Shown here in pieces: positions 46,197-54,479 of a stretch of DNA of 64,000 nt. Position numbers and translations under genes: made by a program. How positions within the stretch are numbered: position 1 is the first letter of the stretch; each line of letters opens with the position of its first letter. The stretch comes from Polymorphospora lycopeni. Its GTDB lineage: Bacteria; Actinomycetota; Actinomycetes; Mycobacteriales; Micromonosporaceae. The notes under the pieces were generated by a model. The model searched no databases. It saw only the letters and a list, made by a program, of their open reading frames with translations, and was not told the DNA's origin. The DNA lies in assembly GCF_042237075.1 (NCBI RefSeq), contig NZ_JBCGDC010000008.1, positions 1 to 64,000 of the forward strand, given 5' to 3'.

Positions 46197-46323
46197 TACC
46201 CGGAGGAAACACCGACTCAAACGCCACCGCGACGTCGCCACCCGCTATGAACAGCTTGCCGTCCGCTTCCAAGCCGTCCTGACCATCACCATTCTTACCC
46301 GAATGGCTCTGGCCGGCTCATGA
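46197..46323 (+). pseudogene. C-terminal IS5-type transposase fragment
   Basis: The frame reads RRKHRLKRHRDVATRYEQLA then VRFQAVLTITILTRMALAGS to the TGA. It parallels the RLKxHRAVATRYDKLAVRYEA end of IS5-type transposases and of the remnant at 45361. Nothing upstream continues it. Confidence 0.7.
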
Positions 46324-46331
46324 AACACGCC

Positions 46332-47264
46332 TCAGCCGCCGAGCGCGGCCACGCTCACGATCCCGAAGATGGCGGCGAAGCCGGCCGTGGCGGTGACGGT
46401 GAAGACGGCCACCGGCCGATGGGCGAGCCACCCGGTAGAGCCGTCCGCGCGACGCCACCGGCGCGGCAGCGGCAGCGGCGGTGACCCGGGCAGCCGGTCC
46501 GCCACCGCCACCGTCACCAGCCAGGTGGCGCCGAGCACCCAGCCGGCGACGACGTCGCTCGGGTAGTGCACGCCGAGATAGACCCGGGACACACCGATGG
46601 CCACCGCCAGAATGCCGGCCGCGACCCAGGCCGTGGCCCGGACGGTGCGGCTGCCCGTCGCCATCGAGATCAACCAGGCCACCGTGGCCAGGATGACCAG
46701 GGCGCTGGCCGAGTGGCCGGACGGAAACGAGAAGCCGCTCTCGACCACCGCCCGGTGCAGCGGGTCGGGACGGTCCCGGGCGATCAGCAGCTTGCTCCCC
46801 GCGACGAGTAGCGCACTGCCGCCACCGGACACCGCGGCCAGCACGAACGGGCGCCACGACCGCAGCCGGACCGCCACCGCGACCGCGACCCCGGCGAGCA
46901 GGAGGGTGAGCAGCGCCTTGCCGCCGATGTCGGTGACCGCCACGACCACGGCACTGCTCCAGCCCGTACGGCGCTGCGCTACCCACTCCACGACCGGCCG
47001 GTCGAAGGCCGTGAAGTCGTCCTCGTCCACGACCGCGTCGAGGATCTCCACGAAGACGGAGACCAGCGCGAGCGCCAGGACCGCGCCGGCGACGAGGACG
47101 AACGGACCCGGCGGTACGCGGTCCCGGGCCCACGCCGGGACGTGCCGCGCGAGTTCCATCCCCCGCAGCCGCCGCGCGGTCGGTCGGGCGGCCACCACCG
47201 CCGCGAACGCGACGGCCACCGCGGCCAGTGCCAGGCCCACACTGGCCACTGTGGTCACACTCAT
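46332..47264 (-). CDS. PAP2-family phosphatase
   Basis: The 310-residue membrane protein has the three PAP2 motifs: KLLIARDRP, FPSGHSASA and SRVYLGVHYPSDV. It would remove phosphate from undecaprenyl-PP or phosphatidic acid at the outer face of the membrane. About seven helices are visible, including an extra N-terminal one. AAGGGGTGG lies before ATG 47264. It stands alone beside the IS remnants. Confidence 0.88.
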   Translation of the reverse strand: MSVTTVASVGLALAAVAVAFAAVVAARPTARRLRGMELARHVPAWARDRVPPGPFVLVAGAVLALALVSVFVEILDAVVDEDDFTAFDRPVVEWVAQRRTGWSSAVVVAVTDIGGKALLTLLLAGVAVAVAVRLRSWRPFVLAAVSGGGSALLVAGSKLLIARDRPDPLHRAVVESGFSFPSGHSASALVILATVAWLISMATGSRTVRATAWVAAGILAVAIGVSRVYLGVHYPSDVVAGWVLGATWLVTVAVADRLPGSPPLPLPRRWRRADGSTGWLAHRPVAVFTVTATAGFAAIFGIVSVAALGG

Positions 47265-47409
47265 CGCCCACCCCTTGCCAGGCCGGGTGGACCGAGGGGT
47301 CGCACCATCGACACACGACGCACGTTATCCCGGTCGTCGGCCGTTGTCGGCGCCCGTTAACCCTCCTTTAGCGTCGCCCGGCGCTGGCCTTAACCGACCG
47401 CCCGGCGTC

Positions 47410-47445
47410 GTCAAGCGGGAGTACACCGTCAAGGGGGAGTACACC
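47410..47445. repeat. Two tandem 18-bp repeats upstream of the ASCH-like gene
   Basis: GTCAAGCGGGAGTACACC (47410-47427) is followed directly by GTCAAGGGGGAGTACACC (47428-47445), 17 of 18 identical. They lie about 90 bases before the ASCH-like start and could be tandem operator sites. Confidence 0.5.
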
Positions 47446-47530
47446 GTCCCGGGCCGTACGGCGTCCCGGCTCGCCGCTCGGCAGACAGAATCAGGGGCAT
47501 GGGACAACCCCGACAGGGAGGGTGCCGCAC

Positions 47531-48112
47531 ATGCTGTTCCGTAGCGAGATCCTCGACGGCATCCGGCGAGGCACCGTCTCGCTGGTGTTCCGCCGCTGGA
47601 GCCGGCCCCGGGTCCGGGCGGGCAGCCGGTTGCGGACCGCGATCGGGCTGGTGGAGATCCACTCGATCGGTCCGGTCGACGAGCGGGAGGTGTCCGACGC
47701 CGAAGCGAGGCGGGCCGGCTACCGGTCCGCCGAGGCGTTGCGCGCTGATCTGCCGGGAAGCGGCGACCTGCGGCTGTTCCGGATCGGAGTCGGCTACGCC
47801 GGCCCGGATCCGCGTGAGGCGTTGCGCGAACAGGATCGGCTCGGCGCGCCGGAGTTGGCCGCGCTCACCGAACGGCTGGCCCGGTTCGACCGGGCCGGGG
47901 CGCGCGGCGCGTGGACCGCGACGGTGCTGCGGATCATCGCGGAGCATCCGGCCCGGCGGGCCGCCGAGCTGGCCGAACTGGCCGGCTATCCGGCCACCGA
48001 GGTCTTCAAGCGCGACGTCCGCAAGCTGAAGGAGTTCGGCCTGACCGAGAGCCTCGAGACCGGCTACCGGCTCTCGCCGCGTGGCCGCGCGGTTGTCGAC
48101 CGGCTCGACTGA
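47531..48112 (+). CDS. ASCH-like domain protein with C-terminal winged helix
   Basis: The 193-residue protein starts like an ASCH/PUA-type RNA-binding fold (MLFRSEILDGIRRGTVSLVF, RAGSRLRTAIGLVEIHSIG) and ends with a winged helix (AWTATVLRIIAEHPARRAAE, LAGYPATEVFKRDVRKLKEF, ETGYRLSPRGRAVVDRLD). The combination suggests a nucleotide- or RNA-sensing regulator. ATG 47531 is 9 bases after GGAGG, so I prefer it to GTG 47522. Tandem 18-bp repeats lie upstream. Confidence 0.7.
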   Translation: MLFRSEILDGIRRGTVSLVFRRWSRPRVRAGSRLRTAIGLVEIHSIGPVDEREVSDAEARRAGYRSAEALRADLPGSGDLRLFRIGVGYAGPDPREALREQDRLGAPELAALTERLARFDRAGARGAWTATVLRIIAEHPARRAAELAELAGYPATEVFKRDVRKLKEFGLTESLETGYRLSPRGRAVVDRLD

Positions 48113-48147
48113 GCGTCAGCCGTCGTCGGGGTCGGGGGGCCGGCCGG

Positions 48148-49440
48148 CTACCCCGCAGGTTGCGGTGTGGGCTTCTCCCGGTCGGCGGGCTGTGATTCCG
48201 GCTCGGTGACCGGCAGTTCACGTATGGCCCGTAGCGGGGAGAGCAGCGTCGGCAGGAAGGCCGCCGTCATCCCGACGGCACCGATCCACAGCACCGCCTG
48301 CGCGCCGAGGAGGGTGCCGAGGGCGCCACCGAGCAGACCGGCCAGCGGCATGCTGCCCCACATGACGAAGCGGAAGGTCGCGTTCATCCGGCCGAGCAGC
48401 CGGTCGGGGGTGACGGACTGCTGCAGGCCGGCCTGGGCGACGAGACGGATCACGCCGCCGGTCGACAGCAGCATCAGGCCGAGCACCGCCAGGTAGAGCC
48501 GCCAGCCCGGTTCGGCCAGTGGCATCAGGGCGGCCGGTGGGGCCGTACACAGTGGGGCCAGCCAGATGACCGGGCCGGACCCGATCCGGGTGACCACCCG
48601 ACGGGCGACCAGGGCGCCGGTCAGGCCGCCGCACGCCATCGTCGACAGGACCAGTCCGATGCCGAAGGACCCGAGACCAACCTCCCGGGACAGGAAGACC
48701 AGCAGCATGGTCTGGTAAGTGACCAGGAAGAGGCTGAACATCCCGTCCGCCACGACGACCGGCCGCAGCAGCGGGTGGCCGAGCACGAACGACAGGCCCT
48801 CCCTGACCTCGCGCAGCAGGTGCCTCGACGGGTCGGCCCGGCGTCGGGTCTCGCGCTTGCGGATCCGGGCGACCAGCAGTCCCGAGAACGCCATCCCCAC
48901 GGAACTCGCCAGCAGGGTCAACGGCGCGCCGAGCCAGGCCACGAGCGGACCGGCCAGTCCCGGCCCGCTGATGCTGACCGCCGAACGGACCGACGCGAGT
49001 TTGGAGTTGGCCTCCACGAGATTGTCCCGGCCGACCAGGAACGGCAGGTAGCTGACGTACGCGACGTCGAAGAACACCGTGAACAGGCCGTGTGCCAGGG
49101 CGACCGCGTACAGCAGCCAGACGGTCAGGGCGTCGGCCCACCAGAGCACCGGAATCAGCGACAGCAGGACGGCGCGCGCCAGATCTGTGTTGATCATTAC
49201 GGAGCGCTTCCGCCACCGGTCGACCCAGGCGCCGGCGGGCAGGCCGGCGAGCAGCGAACCGGCCGTGGTCATGGCGGTCAGTACGCCGACCTCGAACTCG
49301 CTCACGTCGAGCGAGACGATGGCGATCAGTGGCAGGGCGAGGAAGACGAACCGGTCGCCGAGTTGGCCGGTCGCGGTCGCGGCGAACAGGTGACGGAAGT
49401 CGGGGTCGCGCAGCAGTCCCGGGCGTGACGGTGGCGGCAC
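48148..49440 (-). CDS. MFS exporter (EntS/MFS_3 type)
   Basis: The 430-residue exporter has 12 predicted helices and the family start (LLRDPDFRHLFAATATGQLG, then DRFVFLALPLIAI) of the enterobactin/macrolide exporters of the MFS_3 group. The first-loop motif WVDRWRKRSVMI is present. Possible cargo is a siderophore or macrolide. GTG 49440 has AGGAGACC upstream. It diverges from a membrane protein gene with TAGG-rich repeats between them. Confidence 0.82.
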   Translation of the reverse strand: MPPPSRPGLLRDPDFRHLFAATATGQLGDRFVFLALPLIAIVSLDVSEFEVGVLTAMTTAGSLLAGLPAGAWVDRWRKRSVMINTDLARAVLLSLIPVLWWADALTVWLLYAVALAHGLFTVFFDVAYVSYLPFLVGRDNLVEANSKLASVRSAVSISGPGLAGPLVAWLGAPLTLLASSVGMAFSGLLVARIRKRETRRRADPSRHLLREVREGLSFVLGHPLLRPVVVADGMFSLFLVTYQTMLLVFLSREVGLGSFGIGLVLSTMACGGLTGALVARRVVTRIGSGPVIWLAPLCTAPPAALMPLAEPGWRLYLAVLGLMLLSTGGVIRLVAQAGLQQSVTPDRLLGRMNATFRFVMWGSMPLAGLLGGALGTLLGAQAVLWIGAVGMTAAFLPTLLSPLRAIRELPVTEPESQPADREKPTPQPAG

Positions 49441-49555
49441 ACGGTCTCCTGCCTATGGCGTCGGTCGAACTCTTCCGTCGGGAGCACCACGCAGACTGCC
49501 AGAGGGACCGGCGGTCGTCGACCCCGCCGGATGCGGTCCGGTGTTGCGCACCTCT

Positions 49556-49593
49556 GGCTAGGTAGGTTAGCTTTTAGGCTATGGAGCCTAGCC
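49556..49593. promoter_or_regulatory. Nested inverted repeats spanning the start of the membrane protein gene
   Basis: TAGGCT (49575-49580) and AGCCTA (49585-49590) form a perfect repeat centred on the ATG at 49581, nested in GGCTAGG (49556-49562) and CCTAGCC (49587-49593). A TTGCGC-N17-TTAGCT promoter (49544-49572) would start transcription at the ATG. A bound repressor would block the start directly. Confidence 0.45.
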
Positions 49594-50249
49594 GAACCGC
49601 TCGCCCCCTGGTGACCGCGTCCCGCGTCCGTCTCGGTGCCCTCGCGTTCGTCGCCGCCGGGGTGCTGTTCGTCCTGTATCCGGCCACCCGGCCCTGGGAC
49701 GACGAGTCCACGGCCGCCGGCGCGACCGCGGCGCTGGGCTCCACCGCCTGGGTCTTCTCCCACCTGTTCGCGATGGTCGGCTTCGTCCTGGTGCCGATCG
49801 GCCTGCTCGCGCTGTACGGCGTGGTCGCCCGTACCCGGGCCGAGGCGCCGGCTCTCGCGGCGGTCGTCATCGGCTGGGTCGGTGCCGGCCTGACCCTGCC
49901 GTACTACGGCGCCGAGGACTTCGGGCTGCACGCCGTCGGGCGCGCGACCGCCGACGGGCAGCCCGTCGACGTGCTCGCCCTGGCCGAGGCGGTGCGGTTC
50001 GGGCCGGTGGCGGTGACGACGTTCGGGATCGGCCTGGTCGCGCTGGGCTTCGCGGCGGTGCTCGCGGCGGTGGCGATCTGGCGGTCCGGCCTTGTTCCGC
50101 GGTCGAGCGGCCTTCTGTTCGCCGCCGGGTTCGTGCTGTTCCTGCCGCAGTTCTTCACCGCGCCGGCCGTCCGGATCGGGCACGGAGTGCTGCTCGGCGT
50201 CGGCTGTCTCTGGATCGCCCGAGGGCTGTGGCGGGCGGCCGGCCGCTGA
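49581..50249 (+). CDS. Six-helix membrane protein, probably leaderless
   Basis: The 222-residue protein has about six hydrophobic segments (LGALAFVAAGVLFVLYPATR; HLFAMVGFVLVPIGLLALYG; HGVLLGVGCLWIARGLW) and no enzyme motif. There is no Shine-Dalgarno, and the predicted -10 box TTAGCT sits 8 bases before the ATG, so it is probably read from a leaderless transcript. It shares an operator-rich gap with the divergent MFS exporter. Confidence 0.65.
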   Translation: MEPSRTARPLVTASRVRLGALAFVAAGVLFVLYPATRPWDDESTAAGATAALGSTAWVFSHLFAMVGFVLVPIGLLALYGVVARTRAEAPALAAVVIGWVGAGLTLPYYGAEDFGLHAVGRATADGQPVDVLALAEAVRFGPVAVTTFGIGLVALGFAAVLAAVAIWRSGLVPRSSGLLFAAGFVLFLPQFFTAPAVRIGHGVLLGVGCLWIARGLWRAAGR

Positions 50250-50318
50250 CGGTCGGTTCGTTCCCGGCGGCCGCGGCGCGCCGGTCGGCCAGACCACGAC
50301 CCTCCGATCAGGACGGTC

Positions 50319-50355
50319 CGCGGCGGCGGGGGTGACAGTCACCCTCGCCGCCGCG
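50319..50355 (+). terminator. 18-bp hairpin after the membrane protein gene
   Basis: Arms 50319-50336 and 50338-50355 pair throughout except one G-U, 70 bases after the stop at 50249. The centre is GGTGACAGTCACC. Confidence 0.65.
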
Positions 50356-50428
50356 TCGACGTGTCCCGCGACCACGACACCGCGGTCGGCGACGGGTGGC
50401 GGTGCCCCGTCGCCGGGCGGCACCCCAC

Positions 50429-50486
50429 GGTGACTGTCCGGGCGGTGACTGTCGGGGCGGTGACTGTCCGGGGTGGTGACTGTCCG
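50429..50486. repeat. Four tandem 15-16-bp repeats of GGTGACTGTCCGGGG type
   Basis: Copies start at 50429, 50444, 50459 and 50475; each begins GGTGACTGTC and has a G-rich tail. The core TGACTGTC also occurs as a dyad in the hairpin just upstream (GGTGACAGTCACC). It may be slippage-derived or an array of binding sites. Confidence 0.65.
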
Positions 50487-50707
50487 AACCCGCCACCCGG
50501 ACGCCGTGGGAGTGCCGGCGGCCCGGCGGCCGACTTCGGCCGGATGACCGGTGGCAAACCGCGGCATATGCGCAATTATGGCGGCACGCGTCCCGCCGGA
50601 CACGGCATCTGACCTGCGGCGGAAGCCGAATCGGCCTGACCGTCGAGGGTCCGGCGGCGGTGCCGTACGCCCGGGAATCGGCGATCAACAAGCCCGAAGC
50701 CTAATAC

Positions 50708-50762
50708 GACGAAATTCGTCATTTCAAAGTGGTCAACTAACGATATCCCCGAGTCTATAGAC
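50708..50762. promoter_or_regulatory. Operator/promoter of the dipeptidase-transporter unit
   Basis: GACGAA-A-TTCGTC (50708-50720) and GTCTATAGAC (50753-50762) are two perfect inverted repeats in an AT-rich island. The second contains a TATAGA -10-like box. They lie 65 to 119 bases before the TTG start. GntR-, Lrp- or LysR-type factors use such sites; the Lrp/AsnC gene at 59836 is the nearest regulator in this block. Confidence 0.5.
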
Positions 50763-50826
50763 AAGATCTGGCGTGTCCTCGTAGAGTCGCGGCCATCTCC
50801 CGAGCGCACACAACTTGGAGTCGACG

Positions 50827-51903
50827 TTGAACACTGAGCGCGCCGTCCTCGCGCCCGACGAGCTGCATACCGCCGCCACCGTGGTCGACGGGAGCACCGT
50901 CATCGAACTCAGCGACGAGCATCTCGAGCGGATCCGCCGCGGCGGTGTCACCGCCGTCAACCACACGGTGACCCGGCCGTACGCCGACACGGTCACCGCC
51001 CTGCGCGAGATCAACAGCTGCCGTCGCTGGCTCGACGAACACTCCGACGCCGCCCTGCTGGCGCTGACCGTCGACGACATCCACCGGGCCAAGGCCGAAG
51101 GACGGGAAGCGGTCATCCTCGGCCCGCAGGACACCGAGATGATCGGCGTCGACCTGGACCTGCTCGGCACCTTCTACGACCTGGGCGTACGCATCCTGCA
51201 ACTGACCTACCAGCGGCAGAACCTGCTCGGCGCCGGGTGCGGCGAGGCCACCGACTCCGGCCTGACGATCCAGGGCCGCGCCTTCGTCCGGGCGATGAAC
51301 GAACTCGGCATCCTGGTCGACGTCTCACACTGCGGCCAGCGCACCGGCCTCGACGCGATGGACGCCTCCGACCGTCCGGTCGTCGTCACCCACTCGTTCT
51401 GCGACGGACTGTCGCCGCACATCCGGGCCAAGAACGACGCGTTCCTGCGCCGGCTCGCCGAACAGCGCGGCGTCATCGGAATCACCACCCTGTCGGGCTT
51501 CCTCTACTACCCCGAGGAGCCACGGCGGCGTCCGGACCTCGCCCGCTTCGTCGAGCACGTGGCCCGCGTCGTCGAGGTGGCCGGCGTCGACCACGTCGCC
51601 ATCGCGACCGACTACGACGAGACGCTCACCGAAGCCATGCGGGAGGAGCAGATCGTCGAACACCGGACCCTGCTCGGTGACTGGGCCTGGAGCGAGCGTC
51701 GGGCGGTGGGGATGGACGACGCCTCGCAGTTCCCGAACCTCACCACGGCACTCCTCGACGGCGGGTTCGCACCCGACGAAGTCACCAGGATCCTCGGCGG
51801 CAACTGGCTGCGGGTCTTCGGTGAGACCTGGCGGACCGCCACCACCACGCTGCAATCTCCACCCGAGCAAGGAGAAAGGCATGAGAGTTCGAACCCTACA
51901 TAA
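50827..51903 (+). CDS. M19 membrane-dipeptidase-like protein with altered metal site
   Basis: The 358-residue TIM-barrel protein belongs to the renal dipeptidase (M19) superfamily (DLDLLGTFYDLGVRILQLTY, LVDVSHCGQRT, VVVTHSF, DHVAIATDYD). The late His ligands are kept (VSH and THS). The N-terminal HxD is DGSTV (residues 21-25), and the bridging Glu block is LGPQDTE instead of VEGGD. This variant occurs in a non-classical M19 branch, so simple dipeptide hydrolysis is not assured. TTG 50827 is 6 bases after GGAG. It opens a five-gene unit that includes a peptide-binding protein. Confidence 0.85.
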   Translation: MNTERAVLAPDELHTAATVVDGSTVIELSDEHLERIRRGGVTAVNHTVTRPYADTVTALREINSCRRWLDEHSDAALLALTVDDIHRAKAEGREAVILGPQDTEMIGVDLDLLGTFYDLGVRILQLTYQRQNLLGAGCGEATDSGLTIQGRAFVRAMNELGILVDVSHCGQRTGLDAMDASDRPVVVTHSFCDGLSPHIRAKNDAFLRRLAEQRGVIGITTLSGFLYYPEEPRRRPDLARFVEHVARVVEVAGVDHVAIATDYDETLTEAMREEQIVEHRTLLGDWAWSERRAVGMDDASQFPNLTTALLDGGFAPDEVTRILGGNWLRVFGETWRTATTTLQSPPEQGERHESSNPT

Positions 51904-53494
51904 GGTCCTCGCGGCCGGGGTCGCCGTGGCGGTGCTGGCCGGCTGTTCCGGCGGCGGCGCACCGCCGTCGACCGACAACGGCGGCACGACCAACGACGGG
52001 CTGAGCACCAACGTCCGCCTCGAGGACGAGAATCCGCCGGCCGGGCAGCCCAAGTCCGGTGGCCGGCTGAACATCATGATCCGGCTCGACGCCACCGAAC
52101 TCGACCCGCACCGCATGTCGGAGACTTCCGCGTTCGTCATCAACGAACAGATCTACGAGTCGCTGGTCCAGTCGTACCGGGGCGAGATCAAGCCGGCGAT
52201 CGCCGAATCGTGGGAGCAGAGCCCCGACGGCCTGACCCTGACGTTCAAGCTGCGGGACAACGCCTTCTTCCACAGCGGCCGCAAAGTCACCGCCGAAGAC
52301 GTCAAGTATTCGATCGAGCGCATCAAGGACCCGGCGACCCGGGCCCCGCGGGCCCGCAGCTACGAGTCGATCACGTCGGTGGCGACCCCGGACGAGCACA
52401 CCGCCGTGTTCACCCTGTCCAGCCCCAACGCCGCCATCCTCACCCTGCTGTCCACCGCCGCCTCCTCCATCGTCGACCGCACCGTCGTCGAGTCGGCCGG
52501 CCTCAACGGCAGCGTCGACGGCGGCAGCGGCCCGTTCAAGATGGCGGCCCGGGTCACCGGCCAGGCCATCAAGCTCGACAAGCACGACAGGTACTGGGAG
52601 CCCGGCGTTCCCTACCTCGACGGCCTCGACTTCACCTTCAACCCCGACGACAACGCGCGCGCCGCGGCCATCCGCAGCGGCACCGTCGACTTCCTGTGGC
52701 GGCCGGCCCCCGAGTTCATCGACGCGCTCAAGGCCGACGAGGCGCTGAAGTGGTACGGCGGCTCCGGCTCGCTGTCGCTGCACCTGCGGCTCAACACCTC
52801 CAAGGCGCCGTACGACAACGTCAAGGTCCGGCAGGCGATCTTCCTCGCCCTCGACCGGCAGGAGATCCTCAACGTCGCCAACTCCGGCTACGGCACCGCC
52901 CTCAACGCCGGCTACCTGCCGCCGGACCGGTTCGGCGCGCTGACCCAGCCCGTCTACGGCACGGCCGACATCGAGAAGGCGAAGGCGTTGCTGGCCGAGG
53001 CCGGCCACCCCGACGGCTTCGAGGCGACCCTCATGGTCATCGCGACGTCGGCGTTCCAGGTGCGGTCGGCCGAGGTGGAGCAGCAGCAGCTCGCCAAGAT
53101 CGGTATCAAGGTCACCATCGAGTCGGTCGAGGCGAGCATCGCCGACACCAAGACCAAGTCCGGCGAGTTCGACATGTACCAGTCCGGCTTCGGGCTGACG
53201 TACGACCCCGACGAGCGGTTCAGCGCCAGCTTCCTCAAGGGCGGCGGCCTGAACTACGGCAACTGGCACGACGCCGAGTACGAGGCGCTGGTCGTGCAGG
53301 CCCGCTCGGAACTGGACCGTGAGAAGCGGGCCGCGCTCTACCAGCAGGCCGAGACGATCCTGGCCGACCGTGGCCCGGTGGCGATGACGTTCCTCAACGC
53401 GGACTTCGACGTGGTGAAGAAGGACGTCCAGGGCTACAAGGGCGACCCGACCCCGACGTACCGCTTCTACCGCCACCTCTGGCTCGACCGCTGA
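51881..53494 (+). CDS. Peptide/opine-type ABC transporter substrate-binding lipoprotein
   Basis: The 537-residue SBP_bac_5 protein has a lipobox LAGC (Cys22), a flexible linker, and the family landmarks (ATELDPHRMSETSAFVINEQ, YESLVQ, ESWEQSPDGLTLTFKLRDN, VRQAIFLALDR). It captures a peptide-like or opine-like solute outside the cell for the permeases at 57954-59784 and ATPases at 60473-62565. ATG 51881 overlaps the dipeptidase gene by 23 bases and has AGGAGAAAGG upstream. A stem-loop follows the stop. Confidence 0.93.
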   Translation: MRVRTLHKVLAAGVAVAVLAGCSGGGAPPSTDNGGTTNDGLSTNVRLEDENPPAGQPKSGGRLNIMIRLDATELDPHRMSETSAFVINEQIYESLVQSYRGEIKPAIAESWEQSPDGLTLTFKLRDNAFFHSGRKVTAEDVKYSIERIKDPATRAPRARSYESITSVATPDEHTAVFTLSSPNAAILTLLSTAASSIVDRTVVESAGLNGSVDGGSGPFKMAARVTGQAIKLDKHDRYWEPGVPYLDGLDFTFNPDDNARAAAIRSGTVDFLWRPAPEFIDALKADEALKWYGGSGSLSLHLRLNTSKAPYDNVKVRQAIFLALDRQEILNVANSGYGTALNAGYLPPDRFGALTQPVYGTADIEKAKALLAEAGHPDGFEATLMVIATSAFQVRSAEVEQQQLAKIGIKVTIESVEASIADTKTKSGEFDMYQSGFGLTYDPDERFSASFLKGGGLNYGNWHDAEYEALVVQARSELDREKRAALYQQAETILADRGPVAMTFLNADFDVVKKDVQGYKGDPTPTYRFYRHLWLDR

Positions 53495-53500
53495 CCGGCC

Positions 53501-53536
53501 GCCGGGGGTGCCGCACACCCGGCCGGCACCCCCGGC
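53501..53536 (+). terminator. Intra-operon stem-loop after the binding-protein gene
   Basis: Perfect 13-bp arms (53501-53513 and 53524-53536) flank a 10-base loop, 7 bases after the binding-protein stop. Such stem-loops commonly protect binding-protein mRNA and reduce downstream reading, giving excess binding protein. Confidence 0.7.
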
Positions 53537-53602
53537 CCCATCCCGTCCCACCGCGTGCCCGGCCCGTCCGGGGACCGCCACGCCACCACCGAAAGGCAAA
53601 CC

Positions 53603-54475
53603 ATGGCGTCCGTACCGCTGATCGACCGCTACATCATGGCCGCCCGGCTCAAGGGTTACCTGAACAAGCACGCCGACGCCGTCGCACTGCTCACCGAGGC
53701 GCTCGAACTCGAACCCGGCAACGTACGACTGCTGCGTTTCCGTGGCCACCGGCGCATCTCGACCGGTGACTACACCGGCGCCGTCGCCGACCTGACGACG
53801 GCCGCCGTGAGGCTGGCCGGTGTCGAGGACGAGTACGAGATGTACCAGCCCGAGGTGGAGAAGGACGTGGTCAGCCTCGTCCTGGGCCGGCCGGAGGACG
53901 TACGGCCGCAGCACCTCGGCGAGGGGCAGGCGGCGGAGGACCCGGCGGAACTCGGCCGCTACCACACCACTCTGCACACCTCGGTCTGGTACCACCTGGG
54001 CGTCGCGCAGTACCTGCTCGGTGACTTCGCGGCGTGCCTGCCGTCGTTCCGCGAGGCGGAGCGCAGCTCGCGGCACCAGGAGGGCACCGTCGCCTCGCAG
54101 GACTGGCAGTACATGGCGCTGCGCCGGCTCGGCCGGCCGGCGGAGGCCGAGGAGGTGCTGGACCGGTTCCGCCGGATCGACCTCGTCGACGAGGACCACT
54201 ACGTCGGCTACGAGAGCCGGATGCGGCTCTACACCGGCGAACTCACCGCCGACCAACTGTGGCGGATGGTGGCCGGCGACGACCTGCGCACCGCCACCCA
54301 GGGCTACGGCCTGGGCAACTGGTACTACTACCACGGCGACATCGAGAAGGCCCGCGAGACCTTCGACGCCGTCCTGCGTACGGGCGTCGCGCACGCGTTC
54401 GCCTATCTGGCCGTACAGGCCGAATTCTCCCGCAACCCCGATTTCGCCGGCGTGCCGGCGAGCGTGAAGGAGTGA
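53603..54475 (+). CDS. TPR-repeat protein
   Basis: The 290-residue cytosolic protein is made of helical TPR-like repeats (LLTEALELEPGNVRLLRFRG; RISTGDYTGAVADLTTAAVR; YHLGVAQYLLGDFAACLPSF; NWYYYHGDIEKARETFDAVL). No enzyme motif is seen. GAAAGG precedes ATG 53603. Its fixed position among catabolic genes suggests an assembly or scaffold role for the neighbouring enzymes, which is inference. Confidence 0.8.
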   Translation: MASVPLIDRYIMAARLKGYLNKHADAVALLTEALELEPGNVRLLRFRGHRRISTGDYTGAVADLTTAAVRLAGVEDEYEMYQPEVEKDVVSLVLGRPEDVRPQHLGEGQAAEDPAELGRYHTTLHTSVWYHLGVAQYLLGDFAACLPSFREAERSSRHQEGTVASQDWQYMALRRLGRPAEAEEVLDRFRRIDLVDEDHYVGYESRMRLYTGELTADQLWRMVAGDDLRTATQGYGLGNWYYYHGDIEKARETFDAVLRTGVAHAFAYLAVQAEFSRNPDFAGVPASVKE

Positions 54476-54479
54476 TCCG

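Larger units (their letters stand above)
50250..50826. other. 577-bp intergenic region before the dipeptidase operon
   Basis: There is no supported gene. It holds a terminator (50319-50355), a four-copy tandem repeat (50429-50486) and, in an AT-rich segment, two operator palindromes and the promoter of the dipeptidase unit (50708-50762). Confidence 0.6.

Noticed and set aside
49562..49580. An IdeR/DmdR iron box in front of the EntS-like exporter.
   Set aside because: Only the first half (TAGGTTAG) fits the 19-bp consensus; the second half fails, so iron control is not supported.
50429..50486. The tandem repeats as a CRISPR array.
   Set aside because: The units are adjacent 15-16-bp copies with no unique spacers and no cas genes nearby.
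50308..50691. A 127-codon minus-strand ORF in the gap before the dipeptidase gene.
   Set aside because: It contains the tandem repeats and hairpin and encodes Arg/Gly/His-rich low-complexity sequence without a ribosome site.
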